DNA of 64,000 bases from Aphelocoma coerulescens (Eukaryota > Chordata > Aves > Passeriformes > Corvidae). A program made the position numbers and the translations under genes. Each line of letters begins with the position of its first letter. The stretch's first letter is position 1. Positions 1 to 12,833 of the stretch are shown one piece after another. Location of the stretch: NCBI RefSeq assembly GCF_041296385.1, contig NC_091020.1, positions 27,771,001 to 27,835,000 of the forward strand, read 5' to 3'. The notes beneath the pieces are model-generated. The model worked only from the letters and a program-made list of their open reading frames with translations, made no database searches and was not told the origin of the DNA.

Positions 1-360
1 TTGGCCAACATGCTGTCATTTCAACAGCAAATGTTTCTTGCTGGAGAAGAGAAGCATCACTCCTGGTGAGCCCAGTTTTTTTTCTAACCCCTTTCTCAGT
101 CCAGGAGCCAAACTAAAGCAGCATTTTGTATTATACAGCCTCAGTGGTAAGAAGGGGGAACTGACTTGTGCAAAATTTGCATGTTTGACAAAAACACATT
201 GTTAGAAATTCTAAGTTTCAAAGGCACCAGAAAAATCTCTTTGATTTTGTTGTCTGTTTTTCAAGATTTCTTCAACTTTTTATCCAGCCACAGATCAGAG
301 CTAAAAGAAAACACAAATCCATTACTTCATATGTGCCCTTCTGGCAGTACTGTCAAACAT

Positions 361-672
361 CTACATCATCCTTTCGGGCACTGTGTGGAATTTCCACCTC
401 ACCCTCCAGTGCAGGATAATTGCTCGATCAGGCTGACATCCCTTGAGTCCACTTCCAACTAAAAAATGCAGCTGGTGGTCTTCTGCAATTAAGGTTGAAC
501 CAAGTTGGTGGTCTGTGCTTACAAGCAAATCATAACCAGAATTACCACACGCTGAGTTTGTAATAAAAATGCCCACAGCTGGGGATCTACAAAGGTCAGG
601 AGATGGACAAGGACCTTTAATCTGCGGAGCACTGCCTCCAATACAGACCTTGTCAGCTGTGACAGGCATCAT
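361..672 (-). other. Unrecognised minus-strand open frame (103 codons)
   Basis: The frame is bordered by a plausible acceptor (TTTCCATATAG, just above 690) and contains a donor-like GGAGG|GTGAGG near 405. The product has eight cysteines and includes VGIFITNSACGNSGYDLLVS and HQLGSTLIAEDHQLHF, which I cannot place in any family. It could be an exon of an unknown gene, a decayed transposon piece or chance. By synteny the 3' end of TECTB might lie nearby on the plus strand, but nothing here resembles it. Confidence 0.2.
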
Positions 673-3600
673 TAGTGCTGGACATGAGCTGATCTATATG
701 GAAAGGATTTGGTGCTTCCTGTTTCTACCCAAGGGACAACAATTATCATTAGCAATAAACACCACAGAAGCCTTCACAGAGGTCAGGGGTTAAACGGATG
801 GAGTTCAATTTCCCCCTTCTTGACAGGAGTTTTGTTTAAGGGAGGGTGGGAAAGGCAGCCCACCAAAATCTTCAGAAAATGAACCGTAAAGATTTTCCTT
901 AAAACTCTCCTGCACTAAAACCCCAATAATTCAAAATACAGGCAGAAACAAAAAAATCCCTAGAAAATATGCAGCAATTTCCTTGGTTGGAAACATGAGA
1001 ATTGGGCCTGGATTTTTAAAATTTTTTTAAATAATTCTTACATCTTGTGGTATACATGGCTTTCTCTCTGCTCTCTTGAGACATGTGACAAACGCAAACA
1101 GCGCGCGGAGCAAACCGGAGGTGTTTTAGTGGCGGAGATCACTGTGCGCAGTAAGTGACTGGGTTCATGGGCTGCTTCTCCCTTCAGGAAGCAGTGAAGC
1201 TGGCAGCATAGGAGCAAGCAGAGGGAGCCAAAGCCCTCTGCCAGACCCCTTTCCCCTGGGGCAGCAGGAGTCTAGAACAGAAGTTGGTCCCCTCCAAGCT
1301 CTGGCTCAGTGAAAATCTCCTCATTTGCCAAGTCAAGGCACCCATTTGGTGTTTATGATAAATGGCCAAACCACTCACACACTGAGCTGGCAGTGAAAGC
1401 TCTGCTCAGCTGCCTGTGACCTCAGCAGCAGCTCAGACACGCTCTGACAGGTTGCACGGGAGTGGGAGAGAGGTCGGGAGCAGCAGGAAAGTTTTTCTTT
1501 ACACTGAGTGTCCGTACACACCTTCATGTGTTGGGGGGATGCTTTGTGCCTATCCCGCCTGACACACTGACTGCACTGCCATCAGACTTCCCCACTGTAG
1601 AGCAACTGTTCCCTCGAACTGATGCCTCCTGCAGGCAATAGGGATTTCTCTCTGAGCTGGTTCATCTTTTGAAACAAGTCCTTGGAACAAATAATGTTTT
1701 CACTAGAGCCCTTTATACTAGTTTATCAGCTGCATCCACACCAATATGAAAACCAGTTTAAAATTACAAATATACATAGAGTAGAATTAATATAATCCAT
1801 TATGTTGTACCAGTAAACCCCCATCGATGTTTGAAGGTAAAAGAACTGAGGATCCTTTTATCACTTCAGACAGGAAATCCAAGAGGAAGAAATATTCAGA
1901 ATTTCAAAATGTGGCATATGTTTTCTGTTCTGCTTTTACAAAGCCTGCTGGTGCACTTTGCCCTGTTTTAAACATCATCCTGATGTAATATTTTTCCTCC
2001 TCTTTTATACAGGCAAAGGTTTATCCAGATTTTACACACTCTCAGGTAAACAGCAAAGTATGACAATGAAAGTATCAATCCCAGACATGGATTTTGAGTG
2101 TCTTTGTCAACATAAAATCCATAGCTCAAAGAAAAAAACTGAAATATTAGTAAATTTGAAGAAGGGTGAATATTTCAAGGTCAGATTTTATTTCCCAGTG
2201 TTATATACTTTGTTTTCCTTCTTTTGGCACATCCCTCACACTGGACAATAAAATCATAGCAATAAATTCCAATACTTTCTCTAATTGTCACACCCTCTTC
2301 CCAAAAAGGAACAATCATGTTTTACTGGATTAACAGGGGTGTCTGAAAGCATTTCTGATTGGAAAGGGTTTGAAACACACCCTTCAAAGTCTATTTATTA
2401 GCATTTGATATGTTGGCAGAGACATACTAGGGCCAGTAATTTTATTGAACGGGGTGGGAAGAGAAGGCGAAAGGGAGCTGACGGGGAAGTACTCACATAT
2501 AGCCTGTGCTTCTCTTGCAGATATCATCTTCCACCTGCTCTTTGTGATTGGATTTTGTGCTGTTTTATTATAACATGCAGCCCAGCTGTGTTTCTTAACT
2601 TTCCCCAATCCTGTTTGGACCTGGACTTCTTTACTGAAGATGTTTATTTTACAGAGGAAAAAGGGAAGCCACAAAAAAATTCTTGTGCACCATTTTACGA
2701 GATAAATAAAACATTCCATGAGCTTTGTGCCTCAAATACTAGAAAATCCCAAAGCAGATTTGCTTCTCCCAAGTCTCCACTGGCATTTTAAACTAGTGAT
2801 ACCCCTTGGGTTATGTATTTTACTGACGTCTCCTTTTAAAAAGCTGTCATGGCAATAGGACTCGTTTCTAAAAGGCATGTAGGGATGTGCAAACTCAGCA
2901 TTTTTCAATGCCAAATTTACCTTCAGGGTCCCCCTTCCCTCAGCCTCAGTGTGGTACCAACCTCCCCTCCAGGCCTGGTCTTGCAAAGTCCCAGTTTGTT
3001 CTGTGAAATCTTTGAACAAAATGAAAGCCAACCTAACATGTTGTGCTTTCCATGTAGCAGTAATTAGAAGGTGCTCAGCATTAATTACCTGATATTTCTT
3101 TCCTGATTCTCAGTGTTGTCAGTATTGATTGGTTGGATTAAGCAGAGCACACTGTAGGAGTAAGATGTCTTGCTGACTGGACAGGCTTTGTGCTGGATGG
3201 CTACATGGTGTGGGCACATATTGAACACATCTGAGGTTGGAAAACAAGCTAATGAGCTTTACACTCCCTTGAAGACACAGCCGGCGGCAGACACAACGGG
3301 GTCCAGGTGTTAGGTCTGTACCTGAGTAACAACAGCAAGAAAAAATCACGGGAAAGGGAAACCATGATTTATAAAAAGCAGGAAATATCAGGACATGAAA
3401 CAATTCCCTAACAAGCATTAACTGTAGGTTCCTTACTTCTGGTAGTTACTAGAACAATATTGAAAAAAGCCTCTTGAAAGTGTAAGAAACATTCCTAGAC
3501 CTTTTCCATGAAACTTCCAGGATCCTAAATGTGAAAGAGGGAAGAATGACTACAGTTGTTACACTTCCAATTAATCAACACGGTGGGTCTACCTGTGTCT

Positions 3601-3779
3601 GCACATACTGAAGCATAAGCGCATTATAGAATTTTTGCTATTGTTTGCAGAGAGAGAGCCTCCTGAATAATTCTGTTAAAGATTTTCAACTCCCTTTTCT
3701 TGGCGAAAGCTCGCTGTAATGAAGATAATGCAGAGCTAGAGCACCACAGCGGTAGAAGGAACACATGTAGTCCATTTGC
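673..3779. other. Region with no recognisable gene
   Basis: Only short open frames without identifiable similarity are present, and composition is AT-rich. The longest plus-strand frame (2405-2791, 128 codons) has an acceptor-like TTCTCTTGCAG at about 2520 but no recognisable product. I see no mobile element I can name. Confidence 0.5.
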
Positions 3780-4180
3780 ACGGACTCCTCTCGCCCCTCC
3801 AGGCGCAGTCTGAGCCCGGGGCTGTTGCCGCGCTGCGGAGGCGCGGAGAGCGGGGCGCCGTTCCCCGCCGCGCGCAGCAGAGGGCGCTCCCGCCCAGCAC
3901 TGCCCGGCCGGGCCCCGCGGGCCCTTGCGCGGCTCCGGGCAGGGAGAGCCGCGCTCCGCGGCCCCGTGCGCTCCGCGGCCCCGTGCGCTCCGCGTCCCCG
4001 TGCGCTCCGCGGCCCCGTGCGCTCCGCGTCCCCGTGCGCTCCGCGGCCCCGTGCGCTCCGCGGCCCCCTGCGCTCCGCGGCCCCGTGCGCTCCGCGGGAT
4101 GTTCTCATCGGCCGTAATCACCCTGCAGGCTTTTCGCCCGCGTTTGCTGCACGGCCTCCCTTTCCTCTGCGCTCCTCCCA
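3780..4180. promoter_or_regulatory. Orphan CpG island
   Basis: About 400 bases are extremely GC- and CpG-rich inside AT-rich flanks. This has the look of a constitutive promoter, but no adjacent gene is recognisable. It lies just beyond the 3' end of the GUCY2G remnants. It could be a promoter of an unannotated transcript, a distal ACSL5 promoter 30 kb upstream, or an island created by minisatellite expansion. The core is the 17-bp tandem repeat at 3961-4096. Confidence 0.6.
3961..4096. repeat. Minisatellite: eight 17-bp units of CpG-rich sequence
   Basis: Eight contiguous copies of GCCCCGTGCGCTCCGCG run from 3961 to 4096, preceded by a partial copy (about 3950-3960). Units 3 and 5 begin with T instead of G, and unit 7 has CCCCCT instead of CCCCGT; the other five are identical. 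Each unit has four CpG sites. Because 17 is not a multiple of three, all frames through it stay open and create long spurious open frames on both strands. Confidence 0.95.
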
Positions 4181-5039
4181 TTGACACCCCGCGTTTCAGC
4201 ACCTGCCAAGTGGCTTTACCTCTTCAAATTCTTGTCCTTCACCAAAGCCTGTTTCTTTTGCCTTGCTTTTACAACATTGACTGCACTGCTAATGCGGCTG
4301 TTTTATGCAGAAAGCCTTGAACCCAGTTTCTTTGGTAGGTTGATTAATTCCTTCCTGGTTATGCAAGAAGTGTGGCTTTGGAACAAACCTTGCAGGATTT
4401 TGGCAGCTGTGAAGTCTGCCTGTGCATTCCCAGGCCGCCTCCCGCCCGCCGTGGGATGGAGCCTGCGGGCATCCAAATCTCCTGTCCATGTTCCCGCACT
4501 GAGTGGGGCTCAGGCAGCCCTCCTGCCTGTCCCGGTCTGGATCACTATCTCCCCACAGTCCAGAAATAGTTTATTGCTAAAAACAAACAATCAAAACACA
4601 ACTGAAAAACAGGTGCCAGAGGTGACTTTGTCTATCTGCCTGTCTATCTGCCAGAGAAGGCAGCAACGTAAGAACAGGTTTCAGATCCAGAAGTACTGCT
4701 CCTTAAGAAAGCAAAAGTTTTCCATCCTAAATAGCTGGCATAAAAAATATGGTATATAATCCACCTTCTTTTTTCCTAACCTTCATATGGCTCATCATTA
4801 CTTATTCTACTAAACACTATTTATGTTGCCAGTATCAGAAAATGCAAAGATTGCTAAAGATTTTAGCACAAGGTGAAGCTTGATAGATTTCATCATTTCA
4901 GACAGACTAAAATGATGGATCTTTTCCAGCTGTCAGGGCATGATGGTGCTTGCCTTGATCTCTGCATCTGAAAGTCAAACCCAAGTCTGGCCATGGAAAC
5001 ATAGGGACAGGAAGGATAGAGAGGATGCAGATAATCTGT

Positions 5040-5230
5040 TTAGAACCCAACATTTATCTCCACAAAGATTCCAGTTGGGTTTTGTCCCAATTCTTCCTTC
5101 CATTTGGATGAGCTCTAATGAGACATGAATTTTTACATGCTTTCCTTCCCACAGTTTGGCACTGCAATGCTGAAGCACAAGGTCACCGAGGTCATGACAA
5201 GAAGTAGGAGAGAAATGAACACACACAGGC
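5040..5230 (-). pseudogene. GUCY2G: GUCY2G pseudo-exon: cyclase catalytic-domain fragment
   Basis: A minus-strand frame reads CHDLGDLVLQHC and then, at close to the family spacing, KHVKIHVSLELIQ. It resembles YCLFGDTVNMAS and LPLRIHVSQSTAR in the guanylate cyclase catalytic domain. The GD and KIHVS cores are kept while the NMASRME substrate-site core is lost, so no activity could remain. Upstream parts of the cyclase domain (FSDIVGFT, ETIGDAYM) were looked for on the minus strand and not found. Confidence 0.5.
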
Positions 5231-7710
5231 ATCAAGATGATAACAACACAGGTTGCAGCACAGTATTGCCAGTACAGTGACACACTTTACACAACATTTT
5301 GTTCATGAAATATAGGTTCACTTCTTCTCACTTGCAAATGGTAAACACCATTAACCTGGGTGGCCTTTATTTGACAGTCATTGCAGATGTGAATAACAAT
5401 TAAGAAGGTCCAACAAGAACTGCCAAAGAAAGAATGAGCCAAATCTAACACAAAATGAGCGAGTATGGCACAATGCAAGCTGCTAAGTTCCATTATGCAC
5501 AATGTTTCCTTAGTATTCCCAAACAAGCAGTGCTGTTGGCACTGAGGTTCCTGTCTGGCCACCCCATGTCCAATAGTGAAAAAGAAGGAGCAGGTTCCAA
5601 GACTGTCGAGTCAGAATTAATTATGGTCAAGCATTAATGCCTCATATCCTGTGCTGGAGTCTCACAATTTCAAATCCAAACTTTAGAACAAAGCCTCACT
5701 AGGTGTTTAGTGGGGAACATGTACATGATCCTGCTGCAGAGATGCCAGGCTGGGTCTGACCTGACATGCCCACCTTGTGCAACCCCTGCTAGGGGAGCCC
5801 TGGAAGGAGTGAAGCACATCAGGGCTGAAAGCCTTTCTGGAGGGGGATCTCAACTCCATAGCACACTGAGGTAAACATTGCATGTGCTGCCAGAATTGGC
5901 AATACATTACACAATATAAACACAGGCAATGTCCCAGATCCAGATGCCATGTATAGAAACACACCAGTCTTAATCCTCATTTAAATACCAACTTCATCTC
6001 TTTATTCTGTAAATCCATGACATTTGGTTTAAATGTCCCAGTCAGGAACAAGAAAAAGCCCTACATCAGAATAGTTACCATGACTCACTACATACAAAAC
6101 ACATCACAGATGTACATGGTGTGTATTAGGAGCGAACCTCTCACTCTGTACTGAAGACCAAGTCTTCAATTTATTCCCATCCAAAGGGCAGCTCACAGGT
6201 GCAGAGGAAAAAATAGCTAGTGATTGATGGGACCCCATGGCCCTTTCACGTAGCATATCACTGCAGCCCTGCAAAGGTCAAGTTCAGTGGCTTCAGAGAA
6301 ATAAATAGTAATTTTTGCAGCCTGACAGTCAGGCACATGAGGCTGAGAAAAGTGTCCTGAGCTCTATCTGAAGCTGCATTGCACTGGGAAGCAGAGATCA
6401 GCCCTGCTTTCCAAAATATTTTTCTTCACTTTGTTGTTACAGGGAAAACCTAGAACACACCTCTTTAAAAACAATTATATTGGATATGTTCCAGTTCTAA
6501 AGCCTAAGAGAAATGCTGTGAGATTCCATGATATAAAGCCCACCCGCAATGCAAACTGCTGCTCTGGGGTGCAGTCTACAGCTTTCCCAGATTGCTTCTT
6601 GCATTGAGCAGCCTGTGCTTCCTCCCCTGCTAAATTTCTCTCCATGTGGTCTCATCACACCCTCCTCCCACAGACCATCTCTCCCTGAGAATTTACACAC
6701 CGTGACACAAAGCATCTGCTGGAAGGGATCCCACTCTGTTGCTTTTCTGCTTACACTCACCTGCTCCTTACAGAAAAATAACATCCACATTTTTCTTCTG
6801 GGAGCAAGCACATCAACACAACTCAGACAGAGACATTCAGGACGTATATTATATTAACTTTATCTTAAAAAGACAATCCACAAGAGGTAGCACAGACTTG
6901 TCAGTAACATGGCCCTGAAATGTGTTTTAAGAAGATCTTGCAGGTTTAAATTTCATTCTGCTTTTCCATAAGCACATTCTGCAGAGTGCAAGTCATGCAG
7001 TAAGGCATGACAGGAAGTGGGGCACGTAGATCCTACAACTTGGTGAGCACTAAAGCTGAGGCCTAATGCTAAAGCAAAGGTCTGATGCTAAAACAGACGT
7101 CTTATCACTGTGAAATATTTGCCCAGCACTATAAATGTACATAGTGATTAATAAGTGCTGATAAGAACATTCTGATCACTTCTCACTGTCTACATGCCCA
7201 ACACTTCTGTGCTAGCACCTTATAGTGAATACTTCAAAGTACTCTAAAAACAGTAACTGATTCCTCTGGAAGATTTAATCTTCCCTTTACTGAGAAATGG
7301 AGAAAAACTGACAAATAAAGAATGTCATGAGCAAGTCATGGCACGGGGTCATATCAAATTGGTACTCATTCCAGTAGAGGAGAATGTTACTGGAACAACA
7401 GAATATTAATCAAGGAAAAATATGTAGCTCGATCTGATACTTTTGAGAATGGGTTGTGAGTTGAAAAAACTTGCAAATTTTGCATTTATTTTATCTGTAT
7501 TGGAAGGAGAAAATCCTTATGTAAAGAAAATCAATAAATTCAAGGGTTCTGATACACAATTTATGATATACCTGGTGACATACAGTAACAAATCAAAAAT
7601 ATCCGTAGTCAACATAAAATAAAACTCAAAGGTTAATCACCTGGGAGGAAGCTTACATAACAGGTTTTTCCCCACACATGTGCTAGGTGCTAGTGAGTGG
7701 CAATCCTTAC

Positions 7711-7895
7711 CTTCCAGTGTATCTGGACCCTCATCCCCCTCGCAGCCAGCCAGACCTGGGCTTTTACCTCTTTGAAGTTTCAACTTCTGTCTGGGTCCAT
7801 GGCCTATCTCTAAAGGAATCACAGCACTTGGGAATTTCACGGACATAACAGGTATTTCTTCAGTGTAGTTGATCCCACTGGGGATGGATAGGCTG
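7711..7895 (-). pseudogene. GUCY2G: GUCY2G pseudo-exon: juxtamembrane start of the kinase-homology region
   Basis: The minus strand has an acceptor-like TTATGGGTGCAG, an open frame with SIPSGINYTEEIPVMSVKFP, and a strong donor CTGGAAG|GTAAGG at 7710/7711. GINYTEEIPV fits WQINYDDITIL of human GC-G, and the following serine- and glycine-rich stretch fits the variable juxtamembrane linker. This exon still has intact splice signals and an open frame, unlike the others. It could also be an unrelated exon. Confidence 0.5.
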
Positions 7896-9639
7896 CACCC
7901 ATAAGCATCAGCAGTGGTTTATACCTTCAGCAACAAAAGGAGCACAACTATTTTATTGCATAGCCAAGATTTGGGGTACGTGATGCAAATAAACCTGAAC
8001 CCTCAATCCTGCAGTGACTATTTTCCAAAATGTAAGGAAAAGCAGAGGGGAAAAAAAACCCAAACAAATATTTTGAAGTTACTGTATCAGTGATCCTTCA
8101 CCAGACTAAATAGAATTTTTTTTCAGTGTTTTTACTCAGGAGAGATTTTTCAACCACTTCACAACTTTATTTGTCAGATGGGGAAACAAGTTTTGTCCTC
8201 ACACCCATTAATAGCACCAAAAGCAGACTGTCTAAGGATGTACAGTTCCTGTTCATGTGCCACATCTCTGCCATCTGCTCAGCAGCCTATCTAAATGTGT
8301 TTTCTTTCTCCAGAGCAACTCAGATAATGAGCTTGGATAAGGCATGATATCCTCACTATTACTCCCTTTGGACTACATCAGGGCACCCTTCACCAACTAC
8401 TGTAGACCTGCTGAGAGTCTTCTGGCAAGGTTTGTAATTCAATGGAAAAGTCCCAGGATGGACAGACAGATCCCTGTTGAATTTCCTTTGCTTATTAGTG
8501 GAGGAAAGGACAACAGGCATTCAAAAATCCTTTTCCTAGAATGCCAGGCAGGGAATAGCCTGAATATTGGCTGATGAACTGCCTGAGCCACACAGGACTG
8601 GCACCAGGCCAGTAATCTGTGCTGCTGCCACAGCTGGTCAGATTATAAAGTCATTGTACTTTACTCATCTTATGCTGCCTGTCTACCCTCAAGCAGCAGC
8701 AGCTCTGCCTAACCCAGCAATCTCATAATGTCCTGGAGTTAAAAGGCAAAACAAAAGGTTATTCTGAGAAGTATTTAAGGTAACCAGGCCATTTTGTCAG
8801 AACTGTATCTGATTTAGAGGTATTGATCTCAGCCTTGTTGGTGACAGTTAGAACAGAACATTTAGCTACCACCTCAAAATATACTTATGGCTGGTATATG
8901 TTCACAAGTCCAGCTACAAGCTGTGATGGGAAGCATCATGTTGGTTAATTCCAAGTGTATACAGCCATGAAAATCACCTCATTAAATGCTTACAGTACAA
9001 AGGAATTTTGTTGCAGTTTCAGATTCAGAGTAAGTGCTTTTCACTCAGACATCCTTCCCATATTTAACTTAATTTTTTTTGTAGACATAGCCCCATGGTT
9101 TAACATTTCCTTCATGGGTATGGCATACAGCAGGACAGCATCATGCAGGTAGGCCACATAAGAACATACCTTAAGCAACAAAGCTTAACCAACAAACCTA
9201 AACCAAACTGCAGCAAAAATACAACAGTCTTGAGCCCGGCTTAGCTATTTGACAAATCATTTTCAGCTAAAAGTACATTTCATTTCCAATAAATACATTC
9301 CAACTTTGTCCCAAACGCAGCTGTGATTTCAGTCCACAATAATTAATTGCTAATCCATATCTAGAAGTAGCTAGTATCATTCTTCAGGTAAGAAGGAATA
9401 AAAATATATCTAGGAACATCACTCTTATATGGAACTTGGGATTACTTAGTCCCTGAGGACTGAAAATCACACACAGACACCTGAGATGCATTTTGATTGG
9501 AGACAAAGTTATTTGAGTATAAAAATTTGGGGAAATCACAAACTGGAAAAAGGAGGAAGCCTAATTACAATATCATATTTGCAAGTGTTTGTAAGCAGGG
9601 AACACAATATCAAACCTCTTTCGCTGCAGAAAAGCAGCT

Positions 9640-9830
9640 GTGAAAGGGTTGTTCCTTCAAGATTTTCCTAACCCTCTTCCAAAAAATATAAATACCTAGT
9701 AGATTCCCCAGGAGAGCTGAGGGTGACCACGAACCCATGCTGGTACACCAGGAGAACACTGCTGTTCTCAGTGCATCTTCCAGGAAGATGTCAAGAAACC
9801 ATGTCCCTTCTCGGGCATCCAATTAGTAAC
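9640..9830 (-). pseudogene. GUCY2G: GUCY2G pseudo-exon: membrane-proximal and transmembrane segment
   Basis: A minus-strand frame reads CPRRDMVS, a stop, then HLPGRCTENS. This has the pattern of the conserved WPSGxLPSDIPxCGFxS just outside the membrane in GC receptors. A shifted frame then reads SALLGNLLGIYIFWKRVRKI, a hydrophobic run followed by a basic stop-transfer patch, as in human VAALLVVFVLRVQRLWARQQ. The in-frame stop and the frame change mark it as dead. Its place between the ectodomain and juxtamembrane remnants is correct. Confidence 0.45.
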
Positions 9831-11453
9831 TTCAGTATTTAATCCAGCAAATTCCCTGAAAAAGGCTAGAAATTAGGTCAGCTCACTGCTGGAATGTGAG
9901 AAATGTATGCATTGGTATATTTGTTGACTTTGTCCTATTGGCCAGCAAGTACATAATAAAAAAGTTGAGTTAGACTTACTGCATTGCTGCTGACCTTAAA
10001 CTGTGAGACAGCAAAGACAATTTAGTGGAGCTGTTTAACTTCCAGCAGAATTGACTGACACCTGAATGACTGCAAGGCTGAAGGGGAAGTGAATACAGCA
10101 TACAACCACTTCCCTTCCAATTTGTCATGAACAAACAGAGTTACTGATCAGTACTAATATTACATTAATTATTTATCACCACATAGTGAACACTTACGTA
10201 AAGAATTTAACCACAGACATGTCCCTGAACAGCCCAATGGGCTGTAATTGAGCAGATAAACATGTATTGCTTGTTGAATATCAGTTGGCTGATGATCCAT
10301 TAAATATCTTGTGGTGATGGAAAACTAAGCACTTTGTGGCAGCTGGAAACTGCCACCAATATTTTACCCATTGATAGTCCTCGAAGTAAAGTTCCTGGAG
10401 GTAATACAAGAAAAAACTGCTTTTTTTGCAAGAGGATTGTCAGCCACAGGCTTCTCTTTGCTGTACAGAAGAAGAATTTCTAGAATATCAAACCAAAACT
10501 ATCAAGCGATTAAAATCCCTATGAAAAGCATTTCCTTGAATGATGATGGACAGCAACCTACCAATACAGAAATATATGCAAACAAAACATCCGTGACAGC
10601 TAAAGACAACCAGAAACAGCTTCATTCATCCTCTCATCTTATTTTTCCTCTCCTTTTGTGGAGGAAAACTCACTTTCCAAAACAAATATCACCTTCTTTT
10701 ATTTTTTCTGGCAATGCTGTGCTAAAATTCAAAAGTTTGATCAACATCTTGGAACCTAGCAGCTTTTCCTGATATGTAAAAGCAACAGTAATAAGAACAA
10801 AGCTCTTCCCCTCACCACCTTGGTCAGGGCAAATATCCCATTTTTCACATCCAGAATTAGTGACAACATTTATCAAAGTCTAGCACATGAGAGTGCAGGA
10901 GTAACTGCTGTCTCCAGAGACTTCCCAATGAAAAGACACACATGCAAGGCTTTATTTCTGTTACTTCAGTGCCTGGAGAATGTGACTGGGGGGGAGACCA
11001 CCTCATTACAGTGGGCATTAACTAAGGCTGATAAGCAGGAATGGTTTGAGCTCTGCACAAACAGGTGAATCATGGTTGGCAGCAGAACAGTGTGCCAGAA
11101 AAGCACAGGAGGACTGGGGCAGACCCCGTTCCTGCTTCACTGAAAATCAGCAGCCTGGCATGCAGGCACACCTCAAACACTGTTCACAGAACCAACCATG
11201 GCATCAATAGCATTTCTAGCCACAAACCCCCACCATTGTGGCAATTAATAAAATGCAGTTTCTGCCTTCTTCTGTTCCATTGATTGACTCTGACCTGGCT
11301 CCAAACAGGTGGAGGAGAGGTTTTCTACCTTCTGCCTGATCTTTTGCTTTTACATATATTTTCTGACTTGTGTCACTTTTTTCTGCATTTCAGGAAGAAC
11401 AGAAAGTTACTGTTCTGATTTGCACTGCCCCGCTGGAATTCTGAAATGGGCAG

Positions 11454-11510
11454 TCACATAGAATTATGGAATATCCTGAGTTGGATGAGACCCATAAATG
11501 TTATGTGTGA
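11454..11510 (-). mobile_element. Short CR1 3'-end remnant, antisense
   Basis: The plus strand reads CATAGAATTATGGAATATCC and then TGAGTTGGATGAGACCC. This is the reverse complement of a CR1 3' terminus with its ATTCTATGATTCT-type tail. Only about 55 bases are recognisable. It lies inside the GUCY2G pseudogene region. Confidence 0.5.
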
Positions 11511-12833
11511 GAGTGACTTAGTTCAGAGTTTATTATATTCCTAGTGTCACATGTGAACACTTTACCTGTGCCCTTCTCCCAGGTAAGAGCAAAATGCTGA
11601 ATCTATTGTAAGTAGAGCAAAGTCCTCCTGCAGAGTGAGGATGCACCAAGCAAAGGGGAAAGCAGCACATGCTATCAGCATGGTTCTGGGGCTAAGTACA
11701 ACGCCAGCAAGAAGTCTGTCAAAAGATCATTTATTTGTGTATCACTTCCTCAGTTAGACTCAGTGGCCTGTGCTTGGGCTGTCTACTGCTGCAATATAGA
11801 ATTGTATATCTAAGGTAACACAACAGAGGATAATATAGACACATTTTTTAAATGACAAAACAATGAATTTGGAAACTACCTAAGAGGCAAACCTTTGGTG
11901 ATCACAGCTTCCAAAAATTGTGCTCGTGCAAGATGCACACAGCAGATGGCTACAGACTGCTCAGATGCAGATTGCTATGAAATGGTCCTGAGTACAGGCA
12001 TCCCAGATTAGAGATATTCCAACAGCTAGATCAGGTATCCATTTAGATGCAAAGTTTTGCCCTCTGTGGATGAACTGTGTTTTGAAGATACTGGCTACTC
12101 TAGATGGAGATGCATTTATCTCTGTGCCAGTGTTAGGCACACAGTAACCCCTGCTGAGTGCTCTCACTTGCACTGTGCAACGCAAGTGTGTAACACAGTA
12201 AAGTCCATAAAATAAATTGCACAGAGGATGGTTGCATATTAGTCACAATAGCAATTTTCAGTGTTCAGGGACATTTCCTCTTTGTCAAGCTTCCCAGACT
12301 TTCTGCAAGAGCTAGTAAGAAATATAAATTATCCTCTAAGCAGTTAACAGTAAGGACAGACTCCACACAGATTTGGAAACACTATAGTCTTTGGGAACCA
12401 CATATAACCTTAAAAACTGACTGCCTTTGACCAAGTCGTTACACTAGTATATTAACCATAACTAACCAGGCAGCATTGATTTACTGATAAAACCCAAATA
12501 TGCACCTCAGATGAGATACCAGGTAATGCAGCAGAGCTCCTGTCAGAGAATATTTATAAAGCACTTGTGCTACTCCTTGCAGAGGGGACACAATTTGACA
12601 GAAGGACATTGTCCAGCTTTACTGTCTGACCATACCAAAAGACAGGGATATTTCAGTCAGAAAGGCCAGAAAAAAGTCCTCTAATGATAGTCACAAGAAG
12701 ATGGCCTTTTATTTTGTGCCAGGAAAAAAAAAAAAGGCAAAAGTTATTCTGTAGTGCAACTCTGAATTGTTTTATGATCTTCAATAATCCCAATTCCCAC
12801 TGACTTATTTTTTTCTCATAGGTCAGTTTGGAT

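Noticed and set aside
1..3700. Possible TECTB 3' exons, expected by synteny on the plus strand
   Set aside because: Searched by eye for the conserved C-terminal zona-pellucida-type segments and found nothing matching; TECTB probably ends outside the window.
3624..4202. Long overlapping frames on both strands (up to 192 codons) with repeated RGAHGAAERTGPRSA-like peptides
   Set aside because: They are produced by the 17-bp CpG-rich minisatellite, whose stop-free units keep every frame open; no family match.
5300..7600. Kinase-homology and FSDIVGFT/GDAYMV cyclase exons of GUCY2G
   Set aside because: Weak resemblances (for example FLLDLLNCYSHL near 5400) were too short to support; left out of the pseudogene exon list.
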